From Bacteroidota bacterium (GTDB lineage Bacteria; Bacteroidota; Rhodothermia; Rhodothermales; Bin80): 38,624 nucleotides of DNA. Location: the NCBI GenBank assembly GCA_026709065.1, contig JAPOTS010000057.1, positions 1 through 38,624 of the forward strand, given 5' to 3'. This document shows positions 16,806 through 26,491 of the stretch, piece after piece (positions within the stretch are counted from its first letter, which is position 1; every line of letters begins with the position of its first letter). Under the pieces are notes generated by a model. That model saw only the letters and a program-made list of their open reading frames with translations. It did no database searches and had not been told where the DNA came from. A program made the translations under genes and the position numbers.

Positions 16806-16960
16806 GTATGTTTGAATTTATTGTTGAAGGTTATAGAACCCCATCACTAATCTAACAACTTTCAAGGAGTTGACCTTAAATAGACACAGATAGTTCTATG
16901 TAGGTGTAAAGATTCCAGCTGTTATCTGGTTATATTCGGATCATTCAATTACAACATCTG

Positions 16961-17926
16961 ATGCCTGCATTAGGTCACAGTCGTTACAGCTTACTTACCG
17001 AGAAATTGAAGTCTGAAGCTACAAGGCTTGGATTTGATGGATGCGGTATTGCCGAAGCCAAACGACTTGATGATGAGGCTGAATCACTTGAATCATGGCT
17101 AATGAAAGGTCACCATGCTTCTATGGATTATATGTCACGGAATTTTGAAAAGCGTGTTGATCCGCGTAAATTAGTTCCAGGAGCAAAGCGGGTTGTGACG
17201 GTATTGTGCAGTTACTGGCAGGGAGTAGAGCATGGCGATAGCGATGCAAAGATCAGTCGCTATGCATGGGGAGATGATTATCACAAGGTGATGAAAGAGC
17301 GCCTCTATCAGTTGTATGCGTGGCTGGAAACTGAAGTTAAGACGCTTTCTGGTCGGGTGTTTGTTGATTCTGCACCGGTCATGGATAAGGTATGGGCACA
17401 ACGAAGCGGCTTAGGATGGATTGCCAAAAATTCAAATCTCATTAGCCCTCAAATTGGATCTTGGTTTTTTATTGGGACTCTGATTATTGATGTCCCTCTT
17501 GAATGTGATGCGCCCACGGCCTATGACCATTGCGGAACATGTACAAGATGTATTGATGCATGCCCTACCGATGCGATCTATCAACCTTATGTGGTAGATG
17601 CAAATCGTTGTATTTCATATTGGACCATAGAACATCGAGGCGATTCACTCCCCGATGACATTGTTTCTCAGCAGGAGAATTGGATTTTTGGGTGTGATAT
17701 ATGTCAGGACGTATGCCCTTGGAATAAGTTTAGCAGAAAAACGTCTGAGCTTAGATTTTTGCCACGGCAAGGCGTGGTAGATACGTCGCTTGATGAATGG
17801 GAGGAGTTGGATCTTGAAGCTTTTCGCAAACGTTTCAAGGGAAGTGCGGTTAAGCGAGCAAAGTATCAAGGATTTATGAGGAATGTGCGGGCAGCCAAAC
17901 AATTTCTTACCCGCAACAAAGCGTAA
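16961..17926 (+). CDS. queG: epoxyqueuosine reductase QueG
   Basis: Cobalamin- and iron-sulfur-dependent reductase that performs the last step of queuosine tRNA modification. The 321 residues contain the presumed catalytic D136 in FVDSAPV. Two 4Fe-4S clusters are marked by C191, C194, C197 and C201 (CGTCTRCIDACP) and by C217, C245, C248 and C252 (GCDICQDVCPW). The protein lacks the HEAT-like extension found in some longer homologues. ATG 16961 is the first plausible start. It converges with lysS, the two stops being only about 23 bp apart. Confidence 0.96.
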   Translation: MPALGHSRYSLLTEKLKSEATRLGFDGCGIAEAKRLDDEAESLESWLMKGHHASMDYMSRNFEKRVDPRKLVPGAKRVVTVLCSYWQGVEHGDSDAKISRYAWGDDYHKVMKERLYQLYAWLETEVKTLSGRVFVDSAPVMDKVWAQRSGLGWIAKNSNLISPQIGSWFFIGTLIIDVPLECDAPTAYDHCGTCTRCIDACPTDAIYQPYVVDANRCISYWTIEHRGDSLPDDIVSQQENWIFGCDICQDVCPWNKFSRKTSELRFLPRQGVVDTSLDEWEELDLEAFRKRFKGSAVKRAKYQGFMRNVRAAKQFLTRNKA

Positions 17927-17949
17927 TCTGGAAGTATCAATTCCTGAGG

Positions 17950-19494
17950 TTAAATGGGTGGTTCTCCAGCTTCAGACTGATCTTCGTCTGATCGCATCAA
18001 TGGAAACAGAATCACATCGCGAATACTAGATTGGTTCGTCATCAACATGGCTAAACGATCAATTCCGACCCCCAAGCCAGCTGTCGGAGGCATCCCGTAT
18101 TCCAGTGCGCGCAAGTAATCATGATCCATTTCCATAGCTTCTTGGTCCCCGTCTTTACGTAAGCGTAGTTGCTCTTCAAATCGTTGACGTTGGTCATCGG
18201 GATCATTGAGTTCACTAAACGCATTGCAGAGTTCTCTGCCTCCAGCAAACATCTCAAAACGTTCAACGAGTCCCTCCTTATTGCGATGACGTTTAGCTAA
18301 TGGGCTCAATTCAATAGGATAATCGGTGATAAATGTCGGTTGAATAAGCTGTGGTTCCACACAACAGCTAAATACTTCATCTAACAATTTTCCCACTCCC
18401 ATAGAGGAATCTATCTCTACATTTAACGAGCGGGAAGCCTCCTGTATGGTAGTGAGATCTTTTTGATAAAGGTCGTGACCTGTATGATTAAAGATTGCGT
18501 CAAAAAAAGCAATTCGCGGCCAAGGCCTCTCAAATGAAATCGTTTCATCACCCCATATCACACTATTTTCACCGTGAAGGGAGATAGCTGTTGATTCAAT
18601 CAACTCTTCAACTAAATCCATCATCCAATGGTAATCCTTAAATGCCACATATAGCTCTAACATGGTGAATTCAGGATTATGGAATCGACTCAATCCCTCA
18701 TTCCTAAAATCCTTGGAAATTTCATATACGCCATCAAAGCCTCCAACGATGCATCGTTTCAGATACAGTTCATCAGCAATCCTCATGTAAAGGGGCATAT
18801 CCAGTGCATTGTGATGTGTCATGAATGGTCGGGCAGTTGCTCCGCCATAAATGGGTTGCAGTATCGGAGTTTCGACTTCAATAAATCCTTTTTCGTCAAG
18901 AAATCCACGAATTGATGTCACCATTTTTGCACGTTGGACAAAGGTCTCCCGCACATGTGGATTGACCGTTAAGTCAACATACCGTTGTCGGTAGCGAAAT
19001 TCTTTTTCAGTCACCTCGTTATAGAGATGCCCTTCTTGCTCTTTAACGATTGGCAGTGGGCGTAATGCTTTAACTAATAATTGTAGCTTTGAGGCATGGA
19101 CGGTGATTTCTCCCATCTTCGTTCTAAATACGCTCCCTTCAATGCCAACGATATCGCCAATATCAATGAGGGGTTTGAATATTTTATTATAGAATTCTTC
19201 GGGTAAATCATCTCTACGTACGTAGACTTGCATGCGTCCAGTCGCATCCTGAAGATCAAAAAAAGAAGCTTTGCCCATAATCCGTCGGCTCATGACCCGT
19301 CCAGCAATGGAGACGGTTTTTTGTGGGACAGAATCGTCAAACTCACCAAGGATGGTTTCAATATAATCGGATACTTCCCATGAATAGGGATACGGATCAA
19401 CCCCAGCGGCTTCAAGTGCGTCTTTAGATTGCCGACGGATTACTTCTTGTTCAGAGAGTTTTTGAGGTGAGATAGATTTGCTCATCAAAGACAT
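17950..19494 (-). CDS. lysS: lysyl-tRNA synthetase, class II
   Basis: Charges tRNA-Lys. The 514 residues comprise an N-terminal OB-fold anticodon-binding domain (about 60-160, with RVMSRRIMGKASFFDLQD) and the class IIb catalytic core. Motif 2 reads KDFRNEGLSRFHNPEF and motif 3 reads GLGVGIDRLAML. The end, ILFPLMR, is typical. The start at 19494 has a second ATG three codons downstream (MSKSISP), which could be the real one. It lies on the opposite strand to queG. Confidence 0.97.
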   Translation of the reverse strand: MSLMSKSISPQKLSEQEVIRRQSKDALEAAGVDPYPYSWEVSDYIETILGEFDDSVPQKTVSIAGRVMSRRIMGKASFFDLQDATGRMQVYVRRDDLPEEFYNKIFKPLIDIGDIVGIEGSVFRTKMGEITVHASKLQLLVKALRPLPIVKEQEGHLYNEVTEKEFRYRQRYVDLTVNPHVRETFVQRAKMVTSIRGFLDEKGFIEVETPILQPIYGGATARPFMTHHNALDMPLYMRIADELYLKRCIVGGFDGVYEISKDFRNEGLSRFHNPEFTMLELYVAFKDYHWMMDLVEELIESTAISLHGENSVIWGDETISFERPWPRIAFFDAIFNHTGHDLYQKDLTTIQEASRSLNVEIDSSMGVGKLLDEVFSCCVEPQLIQPTFITDYPIELSPLAKRHRNKEGLVERFEMFAGGRELCNAFSELNDPDDQRQRFEEQLRLRKDGDQEAMEMDHDYLRALEYGMPPTAGLGVGIDRLAMLMTNQSSIRDVILFPLMRSDEDQSEAGEPPI

Positions 19495-19651
19495 GCAATG
19501 TCAATTATATGTTGTTAAAACGAATGAATTTTGATGGAATATAAATCTCTCCACTGAATTCTATGTTGGGTTAGGGCTATAATAACTTTGACTGAATCCT
19601 GATGCAGAAAGCTGCACTATTGAATTCAATTTTAGAATTATTTGATGGCAT

Positions 19652-22177
19652 TCAAGTCAGCATAGCATTTAATTGCGCCTTCCAATCATTCTCATCTATG
19701 ACACTGTAGCGAACCACAATATCTTGCATTTTGGGAGCTAATTTAGCCCATCCAACTTTTTGGGCATGCTGGTTGCAGACATCAAAAATTGATCGCTTAT
19801 ACTCGGTATCATCAGACTTGGACAAATGAATGCCCTTGGTTTCAACCACGAATACTTCCTGAAATGATGCTTGATCTTCAGGTGAATTATCCTTGAGTGT
19901 TAAGATAAAGTCCGCGTAAATTTTCTGGGGCTTCCATCCTTGCACATAATAATCTTTTTGAGATCGATTTCGATACCAGAAAAAGAGTTGAGATTGCTGG
20001 TCAACATAAGTCGCAACCTTCGTCTCTAATTTATTGAGTTGGTCTACTTGAATCGCTTCAAAGAGACTCAATTGATAAGGACGGCCATCAACTCGGTTCG
20101 CATATTTTATACCATAAGCATCAATCTCTTCTGGCAGGCGATTGAGTCCAATGTCCTCTGTAACAACAAGGAACCTAATGGTTTCTTCCTCTAACAGGGA
20201 ATAAAATACCATTTTTGAAAGGCGGTCTCGTTCCTGCTCAAGTTGTTTTCGGAGTTGCTCAACGATAAACACAGAATTGTTTGCCAGCTGAGCTGCTGTA
20301 TAACGTTCACTCAAGAGACTAAACGTCTGCTCAATCAAATCATAACAATGCCAGGGGTTTGGAATTAAGTCAATCAGAGTGCTGGTTGATGTGCTCAGGT
20401 CTACTGACGAAACATTGGTTGAATGTTGATATTCTTCAGTTTCATACTCAACGGATAGATTAACCCTAAAATCATCAGCTCCATTTAGCTTTGCTTTAAG
20501 AATTAAATTTTGAAGTGGAGAAATGTCAATTTCTTCCCAAGGTATCAGTGAAAGAATATCTGTCTCGTAGGAAACAAGCCTCCATTGGCTTCCGTCTTTA
20601 ATCATAAATGCGGGCAGAACTAGATTACGAATGGCTTCTTTATAGCGTTCCCTTGGCTTGATTTTCTGTTTTTCTCTTTTTGTAAAATCACTCTCTGCAG
20701 ATGTAAATATAGGCTCAAGCCCTTGTAATCCATCTAAATGAAAACCCTTTTTGATTTCTTTTAGAATCGCATTCCCGCTACGACTATAGCAATAGACATA
20801 ACTCTCATCCAAACTTGATATACCGGTCTTATGAGCATAGGGCTGCCGAAGAATCCGTCCAACAAGTTGTGTCAATCCTGTCTTGGACATCGGATTGGTA
20901 AGGATTGTCAGTAAATAGGCGAAAGAGCAATCCCATCCTTCTTGCAAAGCTTGTTTTGTAATGATAAAACGAATAGAACAATTACGAGATAGTAACCCCT
21001 TTTCCTCTTCAATATCTTTTAAGTCATCTCTGTGACTGGTCTTGATCGCAATATGCTCTGGTTTGATTTTAGAATTCTTTAGTAGAAACTCTTTAACATC
21101 GTCAGTGTGAATATACCCGGGTATCCTTTGATTTTTTCCCGTTCTTTCTACCTGAATGACGCAGATTGGACGGATATAAATACCCGTTTCTGCCTCGTAA
21201 CGCTGAGCTTCAGATTCAAGAAATTCACGATGCTGGATTGACTCGCTGAGTGTACTTCGCCAGTCACTATCCTTCTTGTTACGAATGTGAAGATCAAGCT
21301 TAATCATCTCTTCCGCGTTGAGTTCAACACCGCGAATATCAACAAGCACGTTCGCGTGTTCACTAGGGGTGGCCGAAAGTTCAACGATCATGCAGGGATT
21401 AAAATCCTCAAGTGTTTTTTTCGCATAAACACTATATGCTTTGTGACCTTCGTCAAGTATGATCAATGGTTTGAGAAGGCGTATGGTATTTCCAAGGGAT
21501 GTTTTGACAAATTTGTTACCGAAAACCCCTAGCTCGCTAAAGGTATCTAAATTGGAATACTTTTCAAGTAATTTAGCATGCTCGGATGGTTCATCATCTG
21601 AGGGGAAGAATTGGTCAAACCCTCCGGTGTCGCGATAGATTCTGAGTTGATCTTTTTTGGTTAATCCACGATTAGCTGAGGGAAGCATTAGCAGAAGAAT
21701 ACATAAATTCTCTGCGATATCAGCAGGTCCAAAGGATGAGGTTTTTTCAAAGATGCAGGTCCGTTGTCCAGATGATAAATCAAGTTGTTGACGATAGGGG
21801 TGATCAAGATCCTTTAATGCCTTTAGGGTTTGAGTGTAAATCTGATTTGTTGGAACAATCCACAGTACTAATCCGCGCCGACTATATCGGAAGTGTAGAT
21901 TCACAAGATCAATCACACGAGTAGCGAGTAACGTTTTACCTCCTCCTGTAGGAACTTTGAGACAAAAGGTAGGAAGATGTTCGCCCAATCCATTTTCTCG
22001 AGGACTGTATTGGCTATGAGGTAAGACTTTTTCCCAACCTCGACGGGCCCAATTAAATTCGCCCAATTCAGGATCTCTTGCTCTATCTTGCTTCTCTTTT
22101 TCTTGGAATATGGATAAATACTTGAGAAATTCAGTGACTGTTGCAAGCGCACGTTTCTGATAATCTTTGAGAACCAT
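19652..22177 (-). CDS. res: type III restriction enzyme, Res subunit (helicase/endonuclease)
   Basis: 841 residues of a superfamily 2 translocase fused to a nuclease. The Walker A motif is VPTGGGKT (75-82), motif II is DEGH (242-245) and motif III is SATPSEH. The C-terminal helicase half shows TKQALQEGWDCSFAYLL and QLVGRILRQPY. The C-terminal PD-(D/E)xK nuclease is visible as D756 and E779-T-K781 in VVETKG. Type III enzymes translocate after binding two inversely oriented unmethylated sites and cut DNA nearby. The gene starts 2 bp after mod, so the two form one operon. All motifs look intact, so the system is likely active. Confidence 0.95.
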   Translation of the reverse strand: MVLKDYQKRALATVTEFLKYLSIFQEKEKQDRARDPELGEFNWARRGWEKVLPHSQYSPRENGLGEHLPTFCLKVPTGGGKTLLATRVIDLVNLHFRYSRRGLVLWIVPTNQIYTQTLKALKDLDHPYRQQLDLSSGQRTCIFEKTSSFGPADIAENLCILLLMLPSANRGLTKKDQLRIYRDTGGFDQFFPSDDEPSEHAKLLEKYSNLDTFSELGVFGNKFVKTSLGNTIRLLKPLIILDEGHKAYSVYAKKTLEDFNPCMIVELSATPSEHANVLVDIRGVELNAEEMIKLDLHIRNKKDSDWRSTLSESIQHREFLESEAQRYEAETGIYIRPICVIQVERTGKNQRIPGYIHTDDVKEFLLKNSKIKPEHIAIKTSHRDDLKDIEEEKGLLSRNCSIRFIITKQALQEGWDCSFAYLLTILTNPMSKTGLTQLVGRILRQPYAHKTGISSLDESYVYCYSRSGNAILKEIKKGFHLDGLQGLEPIFTSAESDFTKREKQKIKPRERYKEAIRNLVLPAFMIKDGSQWRLVSYETDILSLIPWEEIDISPLQNLILKAKLNGADDFRVNLSVEYETEEYQHSTNVSSVDLSTSTSTLIDLIPNPWHCYDLIEQTFSLLSERYTAAQLANNSVFIVEQLRKQLEQERDRLSKMVFYSLLEEETIRFLVVTEDIGLNRLPEEIDAYGIKYANRVDGRPYQLSLFEAIQVDQLNKLETKVATYVDQQSQLFFWYRNRSQKDYYVQGWKPQKIYADFILTLKDNSPEDQASFQEVFVVETKGIHLSKSDDTEYKRSIFDVCNQHAQKVGWAKLAPKMQDIVVRYSVIDENDWKAQLNAMLT

Positions 22178-22179
22178 TA

Positions 22180-23778
22180 TTAATCTTGATCTATAGCTTC
22201 ATATATCTGGAAGGGTAGTTGCTGAAAGTCAATATTATATTTGTGAAGAAACTCTCGGTCTAGATATTTTGCTGGTGCAAAGACGAGTTTTCGTTTAGGG
22301 CCAGAGGGTAATGCACGGGCTTCGGAGAGCGATAGGGCAAGATTCTTGAGTTTGTCAACATGAGGCTCGTAAATCAGGAATACATCATGAGATGCAGTCT
22401 CCCCAATAAAACCAGTGTCACGATTTATGATAGTTGGGTCAAATTCTTGCCCTGTCGCAGTGAAGAAAATATAAGAACTCAAATTATTCCATGATGGCAG
22501 ATGCGTACCGTCAATAAGGGTCTCCTTTTTCATAATATTTCCCAATTTAAAATAGCTAAATGTACCTCCAAGTCCTGAATTTAGAGATGCATCCTTGGCA
22601 GTGGGAATTCCTTGTATCACACGCCTAACGCGCTCAGCTGTGGTTGAATCTGCATAATCTTCACATTCTACTAGGATGAAGCGCCGATTGCCCCCATCTT
22701 CCTGATTTTGGGCAAGAACAGCATGCGCGGTGGTTCCAGAGCCAGCGAATGAATCAAGTATGATGGAGTCAGGCTCAGTCGAAAGGAGGATAAGCTTGCG
22801 AATTAAGTCGCTTGGTTTAGGAGTCTGAAATACACCTTTGTTATCAAATATTTGATTCAATTCCTCCGTGGCATTAGTAGCAGTGCCAACATCCTGCCAG
22901 ATCGTTGATACAGATCGCCCTTTTTCTCTTGCCTCCTCTAAAAATCGTTTATATTGGGGCTTGGCTCTGCCAGTTCGTCCAAATACAATGCGTCCATCCG
23001 CAAGTGCCTGCTCATACTTTTCTATGCTAAAACGCCAACATCGCCCTTTAGGGGGGTAATATCCATGCCCAGTCTTTGGATTGACAATTTCGTAGGTTAA
23101 GTTAGGGCGAATGTTGGGTGCATCCATAGGGTCAAGTGTCCATCGTCCGCGGGGATCATTGTCTGGATTAGAGAATTGACTCTCGTCCACTGGAATCGCT
23201 TTAAGTTCAAATTTCTGGGAATTTTTCGTATATCCAAGAATATAATTATGGCCTAATGATACACCAATGTCATTCTGTTTACTCTTTCGGTGATGCCATA
23301 CTAAACTCATCAAGAAGTTTCTTTCACTAAATATCTCATCCATCAAACAGCGGAGATGATGCATTTCGTTATCATCAATGGAGACAAAAATTACCCCATC
23401 TTCCCGAAGGAGTTCGCGAAGAAGTTTTAGGCGGGGCATCATCATACATAACCATTTATCGTGCCGAGTAAGATCATCACGGTCTACAGTCTTTCCCAGC
23501 CAATCCTTAATGAGTGGTGAATTAACATTATCGTTGTATTCCCAATTTTCATTGCCAGTATTATAAGGCGGGTCAATATATATACACTTTATTTTACCGC
23601 GGTAAAATGGTAGTAAGGATTTGAGAGTAGCCAAATTATCTCCATGAACTATCAGATTGTCATGCAGGCTCGCGGTTGCAGAAAATCCTTTTTCTTGAAC
23701 CGGTATTAACTCGTGGAATGGAACAGACATATGATAATTTTCCACTAAAACTTTTCCCTTAAAATGAAGACGTGGCAT
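22180..23778 (-). CDS. mod: type III modification methyltransferase, Mod subunit
   Basis: An N6-adenine (or N4-cytosine) DNA methyltransferase of 532 residues that supplies both protection and sequence specificity to the Res subunit. The catalytic motif IV DPPY lies at 69-72 within YIDPPYNTGNENWEY. The SAM motif I FAGSGTT lies at 344-350, so the order is that of the beta class, as usual for type III Mod. The region between (about 165-320) is the presumed target-recognition domain and includes a conserved DVGT segment. I see no simple sequence repeat inside the gene that would suggest phase variation. The recognition site cannot be read from the sequence. Confidence 0.95.
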   Translation of the reverse strand: MPRLHFKGKVLVENYHMSVPFHELIPVQEKGFSATASLHDNLIVHGDNLATLKSLLPFYRGKIKCIYIDPPYNTGNENWEYNDNVNSPLIKDWLGKTVDRDDLTRHDKWLCMMMPRLKLLRELLREDGVIFVSIDDNEMHHLRCLMDEIFSERNFLMSLVWHHRKSKQNDIGVSLGHNYILGYTKNSQKFELKAIPVDESQFSNPDNDPRGRWTLDPMDAPNIRPNLTYEIVNPKTGHGYYPPKGRCWRFSIEKYEQALADGRIVFGRTGRAKPQYKRFLEEAREKGRSVSTIWQDVGTATNATEELNQIFDNKGVFQTPKPSDLIRKLILLSTEPDSIILDSFAGSGTTAHAVLAQNQEDGGNRRFILVECEDYADSTTAERVRRVIQGIPTAKDASLNSGLGGTFSYFKLGNIMKKETLIDGTHLPSWNNLSSYIFFTATGQEFDPTIINRDTGFIGETASHDVFLIYEPHVDKLKNLALSLSEARALPSGPKRKLVFAPAKYLDREFLHKYNIDFQQLPFQIYEAIDQD

Positions 23779-24107
23779 AGATTCTCAAATGAATAAGATG
23801 ATAGTTGGGTTAAGAGCTCATATTATTGAATATAGCACGGAAATACCTAATGTAAGTTGTTTGAACATTTAATACATATAAGGAGATTATATCGGGTAAG
23901 GGAGTTGATTTTCAAATGATTGAGTAATAATTCATTATGATTAGTTGATGAATGATATTTACCGTTCTTGGGGGAGCTACCGTCCCTGCCTTACTTTCTG
24001 TCAGGAACAGCTGTGACTGATCATCTTCCCTTGGCGGGAGGCAGTGCTTTTTGAGAGGTCTGATCAGGCAATGCACTTCAACCAGTGTCATATTCATTGG
24101 ATTTCCC
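23779..24107. other. gap upstream of mod, one possible tiny gene
   Basis: About 330 bp of AT-rich sequence between mod and the AAA-like gene. Apart from the possible 61-codon frame described separately, I see no gene. The part next to mod (23779-23911) should hold the promoter of the mod-res operon, but I could not assign its elements. Confidence 0.4.
23912..24097 (-). CDS. possible 61-residue protein, unknown
   Basis: A short minus-strand frame starting at the ATG complementary to 24095-24097. It is preceded by AGGGGA about six bases upstream, an unusually good ribosome-binding site for this window. It begins about 10 bp after the stop of the AAA-like gene, as expected for a cotranscribed neighbour. 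The product (MNMTLVEVHCLIRPLKKH at its start) has no family I recognise. It could equally be chance in a decaying region. Confidence 0.28.
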   Translation of the reverse strand: MNMTLVEVHCLIRPLKKHCLPPREDDQSQLFLTESKAGTVAPPRTVNIIHQLIIMNYYSII

Positions 24108-25214
24108 CTAAGCGTACGCATCAACAAGCCAAGTATGCATTGAATCAATAGGAATGTGGTATTCATCTATGCCCTTGGCCGCGATAACCTCCTTTGCGAG
24201 GAGTCTGTCAAAAATATCTGAAGCTTTTTGATCTCCATAGATTTTTGTTATTGGCTTCAGCGCGTTCAAACGATGAAAAACCCCTCCTGAAGTGGTCTTC
24301 CAGATAGACTTAGCCACATGCTTTATCTCGTCAAAATAAAAATCGCTGACACGCTCCTTGTAGTATCCGATTTGACCCTCCTCACCCTTGGCTGTGACTT
24401 CTTGCAATCCCTCAGGAGTCATGACACCATTCCTTAATTTTATATGTTTGGATACATGTACCGAATAGGAATGCACATCACGAGGCCAAACGCCCGCTTC
24501 TTTGGCAATCGTATTCACCCACTCGGATGGATCTTCTTTTGCCCTACCATCTCTGACAAGCCAATCACGAATCACGGCTTGAGCATCTTCCAAGGCGAGA
24601 GTTCCAATCTCAGATGTGTTATTTTCGCTAAATCTTGAGGTATCCAAATTATTCAGAGCTGTTAGTGCAGCACCGAGCTCTGCGGTAAGCAGAATCACGA
24701 GTCTCCCGATCTTTCCTTTGTGGATAAGCTCAGGCAACTCTGTCACTTTCGCTTTGTTTTGAGGGCGGAGTATATCCTTGTTTCCTATCGACTGAGCTTC
24801 GTCAAGAATTAACAATAGCGGTTGGAAACTCTCTCTGAGCAATCTCTTCACGGAGAGCTTAGCCCTGACGCGTTTTCGCGCCCAGGTATATATCCCCTTA
24901 AATCCAACTTGATGGGTGCTTTCTGAAGACGAGTATTCCCCATCAAGGCCCATAATTTGGCGGAGGTTGTCTGCATCCCAAAGTGAGGGTCCAGTACTAT
25001 AAATGCTGTAAAATCCTTTGTTAATAGCCATTTCTTGCACTCGTGGAGCAACGCAGACTTTCCAAACCCTGGACGCTCCGTATATAAGCCGAATCATGCC
25101 CCTACCTGTCGACCACACATTTGAAAGTGCTTCGGCAAAGTCCGCCAGAATGTCTGTACGTCCATGGAAATAGGGAGTGGCCCCGATCATGAGACCGTGT
25201 GCGCGGGTCGTCAC
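24108..25214 (-). CDS. AAA/P-loop ATPase-like protein with defective Walker A
   Basis: 368 residues. The N-terminus PYFHGRTDILADFAEAL fits the sensor-like start of AAA_16/Cdc6-type ATPases, which scan PYFxGRxxxL. The Walker A position reads GASRVWKV (46-53), where GxxxxGKT/S is required: glycine is replaced by tryptophan and Thr/Ser by valine. Walker B, LLLILDEAQ (133-141), is intact. The C-terminal half contains winged-helix-like sequence. The start may be GTG 25214 or ATG 25190. The protein probably cannot hydrolyse ATP normally; it is either decaying or a nucleotide-free regulator. It lies upstream of the type III system on the same strand, but a direct link is not shown. Confidence 0.6.
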   Translation of the reverse strand: MTTRAHGLMIGATPYFHGRTDILADFAEALSNVWSTGRGMIRLIYGASRVWKVCVAPRVQEMAINKGFYSIYSTGPSLWDADNLRQIMGLDGEYSSSESTHQVGFKGIYTWARKRVRAKLSVKRLLRESFQPLLLILDEAQSIGNKDILRPQNKAKVTELPELIHKGKIGRLVILLTAELGAALTALNNLDTSRFSENNTSEIGTLALEDAQAVIRDWLVRDGRAKEDPSEWVNTIAKEAGVWPRDVHSYSVHVSKHIKLRNGVMTPEGLQEVTAKGEEGQIGYYKERVSDFYFDEIKHVAKSIWKTTSGGVFHRLNALKPITKIYGDQKASDIFDRLLAKEVIAAKGIDEYHIPIDSMHTWLVDAYA

Positions 25215-25750
25215 TCACAGATTCTGTCATGATAACTGACCGAAAATGGATCTCATAAACAAATGTATAAGATGCTTGAATTTTGATCAACCACTTAGAT
25301 TGGCATCGGTTCATTTTTTCGCTTAAGTTAACCAGTAGAAGGCAATATTCAGCTAAAAGTTTACCGCCTCCAAATGCAAATTTCATTGTTTAGTCCTGAT
25401 CAAGAGCCTTATCTACGGACACAAAGCGGTTTGTCAGTGTGCAAGGGTTTGGTCAATGGGATTTCCATGTAGAGTAAATCAACGTTATTCAATCAGCAGG
25501 GTAATGAGATGTGGATCTTATGGGCATCTCAATCAGCGTCTTAACGACACTCCAGATGGTTCACAACACTTTGGGTACTCGCATATAAAACTGCATAAAT
25601 AAATTGAATTCAAACACTTGATCAAAAGAAGCCCAACAACCAAGGTGATTCATGGGTAAATCAAGGAATGATTACACGCCTAATACTCAGCATTAATGAT
25701 CACTTTAATAAGCCCTGATCATAAAATAATCAAATAATATCTTGATTAAA
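25215..25750. other. intergenic stretch, no supported gene
   Basis: About 535 bp between two minus-strand genes. The only open frame runs antisense-like over the start of the AAA-like gene in another frame and has no recognisable product. No clear repeat or terminator is visible. It may be decayed accessory DNA. Confidence 0.5.
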
Positions 25751-26491
25751 TTACCGTTCATAGCCGGGTAGTGGGCGCACCTCCATAGTGATAGGAATCA
25801 TTGGCATGTCTCCAGTGGGGAGTCCACGCTGGCCAGCACGGTTTGGAGTCAACACTCGTGTAATTTTATCCAATACATCAAAGCCAGACACCAGTTCTCC
25901 GAAAACGGTATACATGCCGTCTAACATTGGAGCGCCACCTTCTGTCATGTAATGGGATCTTGCCTCGCCCGAGAATTCAAAGGTTGAATCTGGGATCATT
26001 TGTTGTAAACGGCTCTGAAGTTGATCAAGTGACTCTTGAGGGTAAATACTACCGTGAACAATATAGAATTGACTACCACTTGATTCTCGTTCGGGGTTCA
26101 TATTGTCTCCTGTACGTGCGGAGGCAAGTGCTCCTCGCTTATGATAACGGTCTGGAACGATTTCGGCAGGGATTGTATAGCCCGGTCCTCCAAGCCCATC
26201 ATTATTTGGGTCATCATCTTTTGAGTTTGGATCTCCTCCTTGAATCATAAAGCCTCCAATCACTCGATGGAACGTCGTTCCACTAAGAACGCCTTCATTC
26301 GCAAGCTTTTTGAAATTGTCTCTATGGATTGGTGTATCATCGTAGAGTTGGATCACCATGATTCCCATTGGAGTTGAGATCTCAAAAAAATTAGTTTCCT
26401 GAAGTCCATTCGCGTTCTGCATCTGGCAACTAGCAGTTGTCATCAGTACCATTATCAATAAGGTTAAATAAATAATCAGTGGGGGTTTCAT
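25751..26491 (-). CDS. cyclophilin-type peptidyl-prolyl isomerase, lipoprotein
   Basis: Catalyses proline isomerisation, here probably in the periplasm. The 246 residues start with a lipoprotein signal whose lipobox is TASC, with C22 as the lipidated cysteine. The cyclophilin fold follows with TTFHRVIGGFMIQGGDP, SGSQFYIVHG and YTVFGELVSGFDVLDKI. About 45 extra residues separate SQFYIVHG from YTVFG; such an insertion is seen in many Bacteroidota periplasmic cyclophilins. The start codon shares a base with the stop of the preceding 121-residue gene, so they form an operon. Confidence 0.93.
   Translation of the reverse strand: MKPPLIIYLTLLIMVLMTTASCQMQNANGLQETNFFEISTPMGIMVIQLYDDTPIHRDNFKKLANEGVLSGTTFHRVIGGFMIQGGDPNSKDDDPNNDGLGGPGYTIPAEIVPDRYHKRGALASARTGDNMNPERESSGSQFYIVHGSIYPQESLDQLQSRLQQMIPDSTFEFSGEARSHYMTEGGAPMLDGMYTVFGELVSGFDVLDKITRVLTPNRAGQRGLPTGDMPMIPITMEVRPLPGYER

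Noticed and set aside
22180-23778. Phase-variable type III mod gene
   Set aside because: No simple tandem repeats or homopolymer tract long enough to suggest slipped-strand switching were seen in the gene or at its start.
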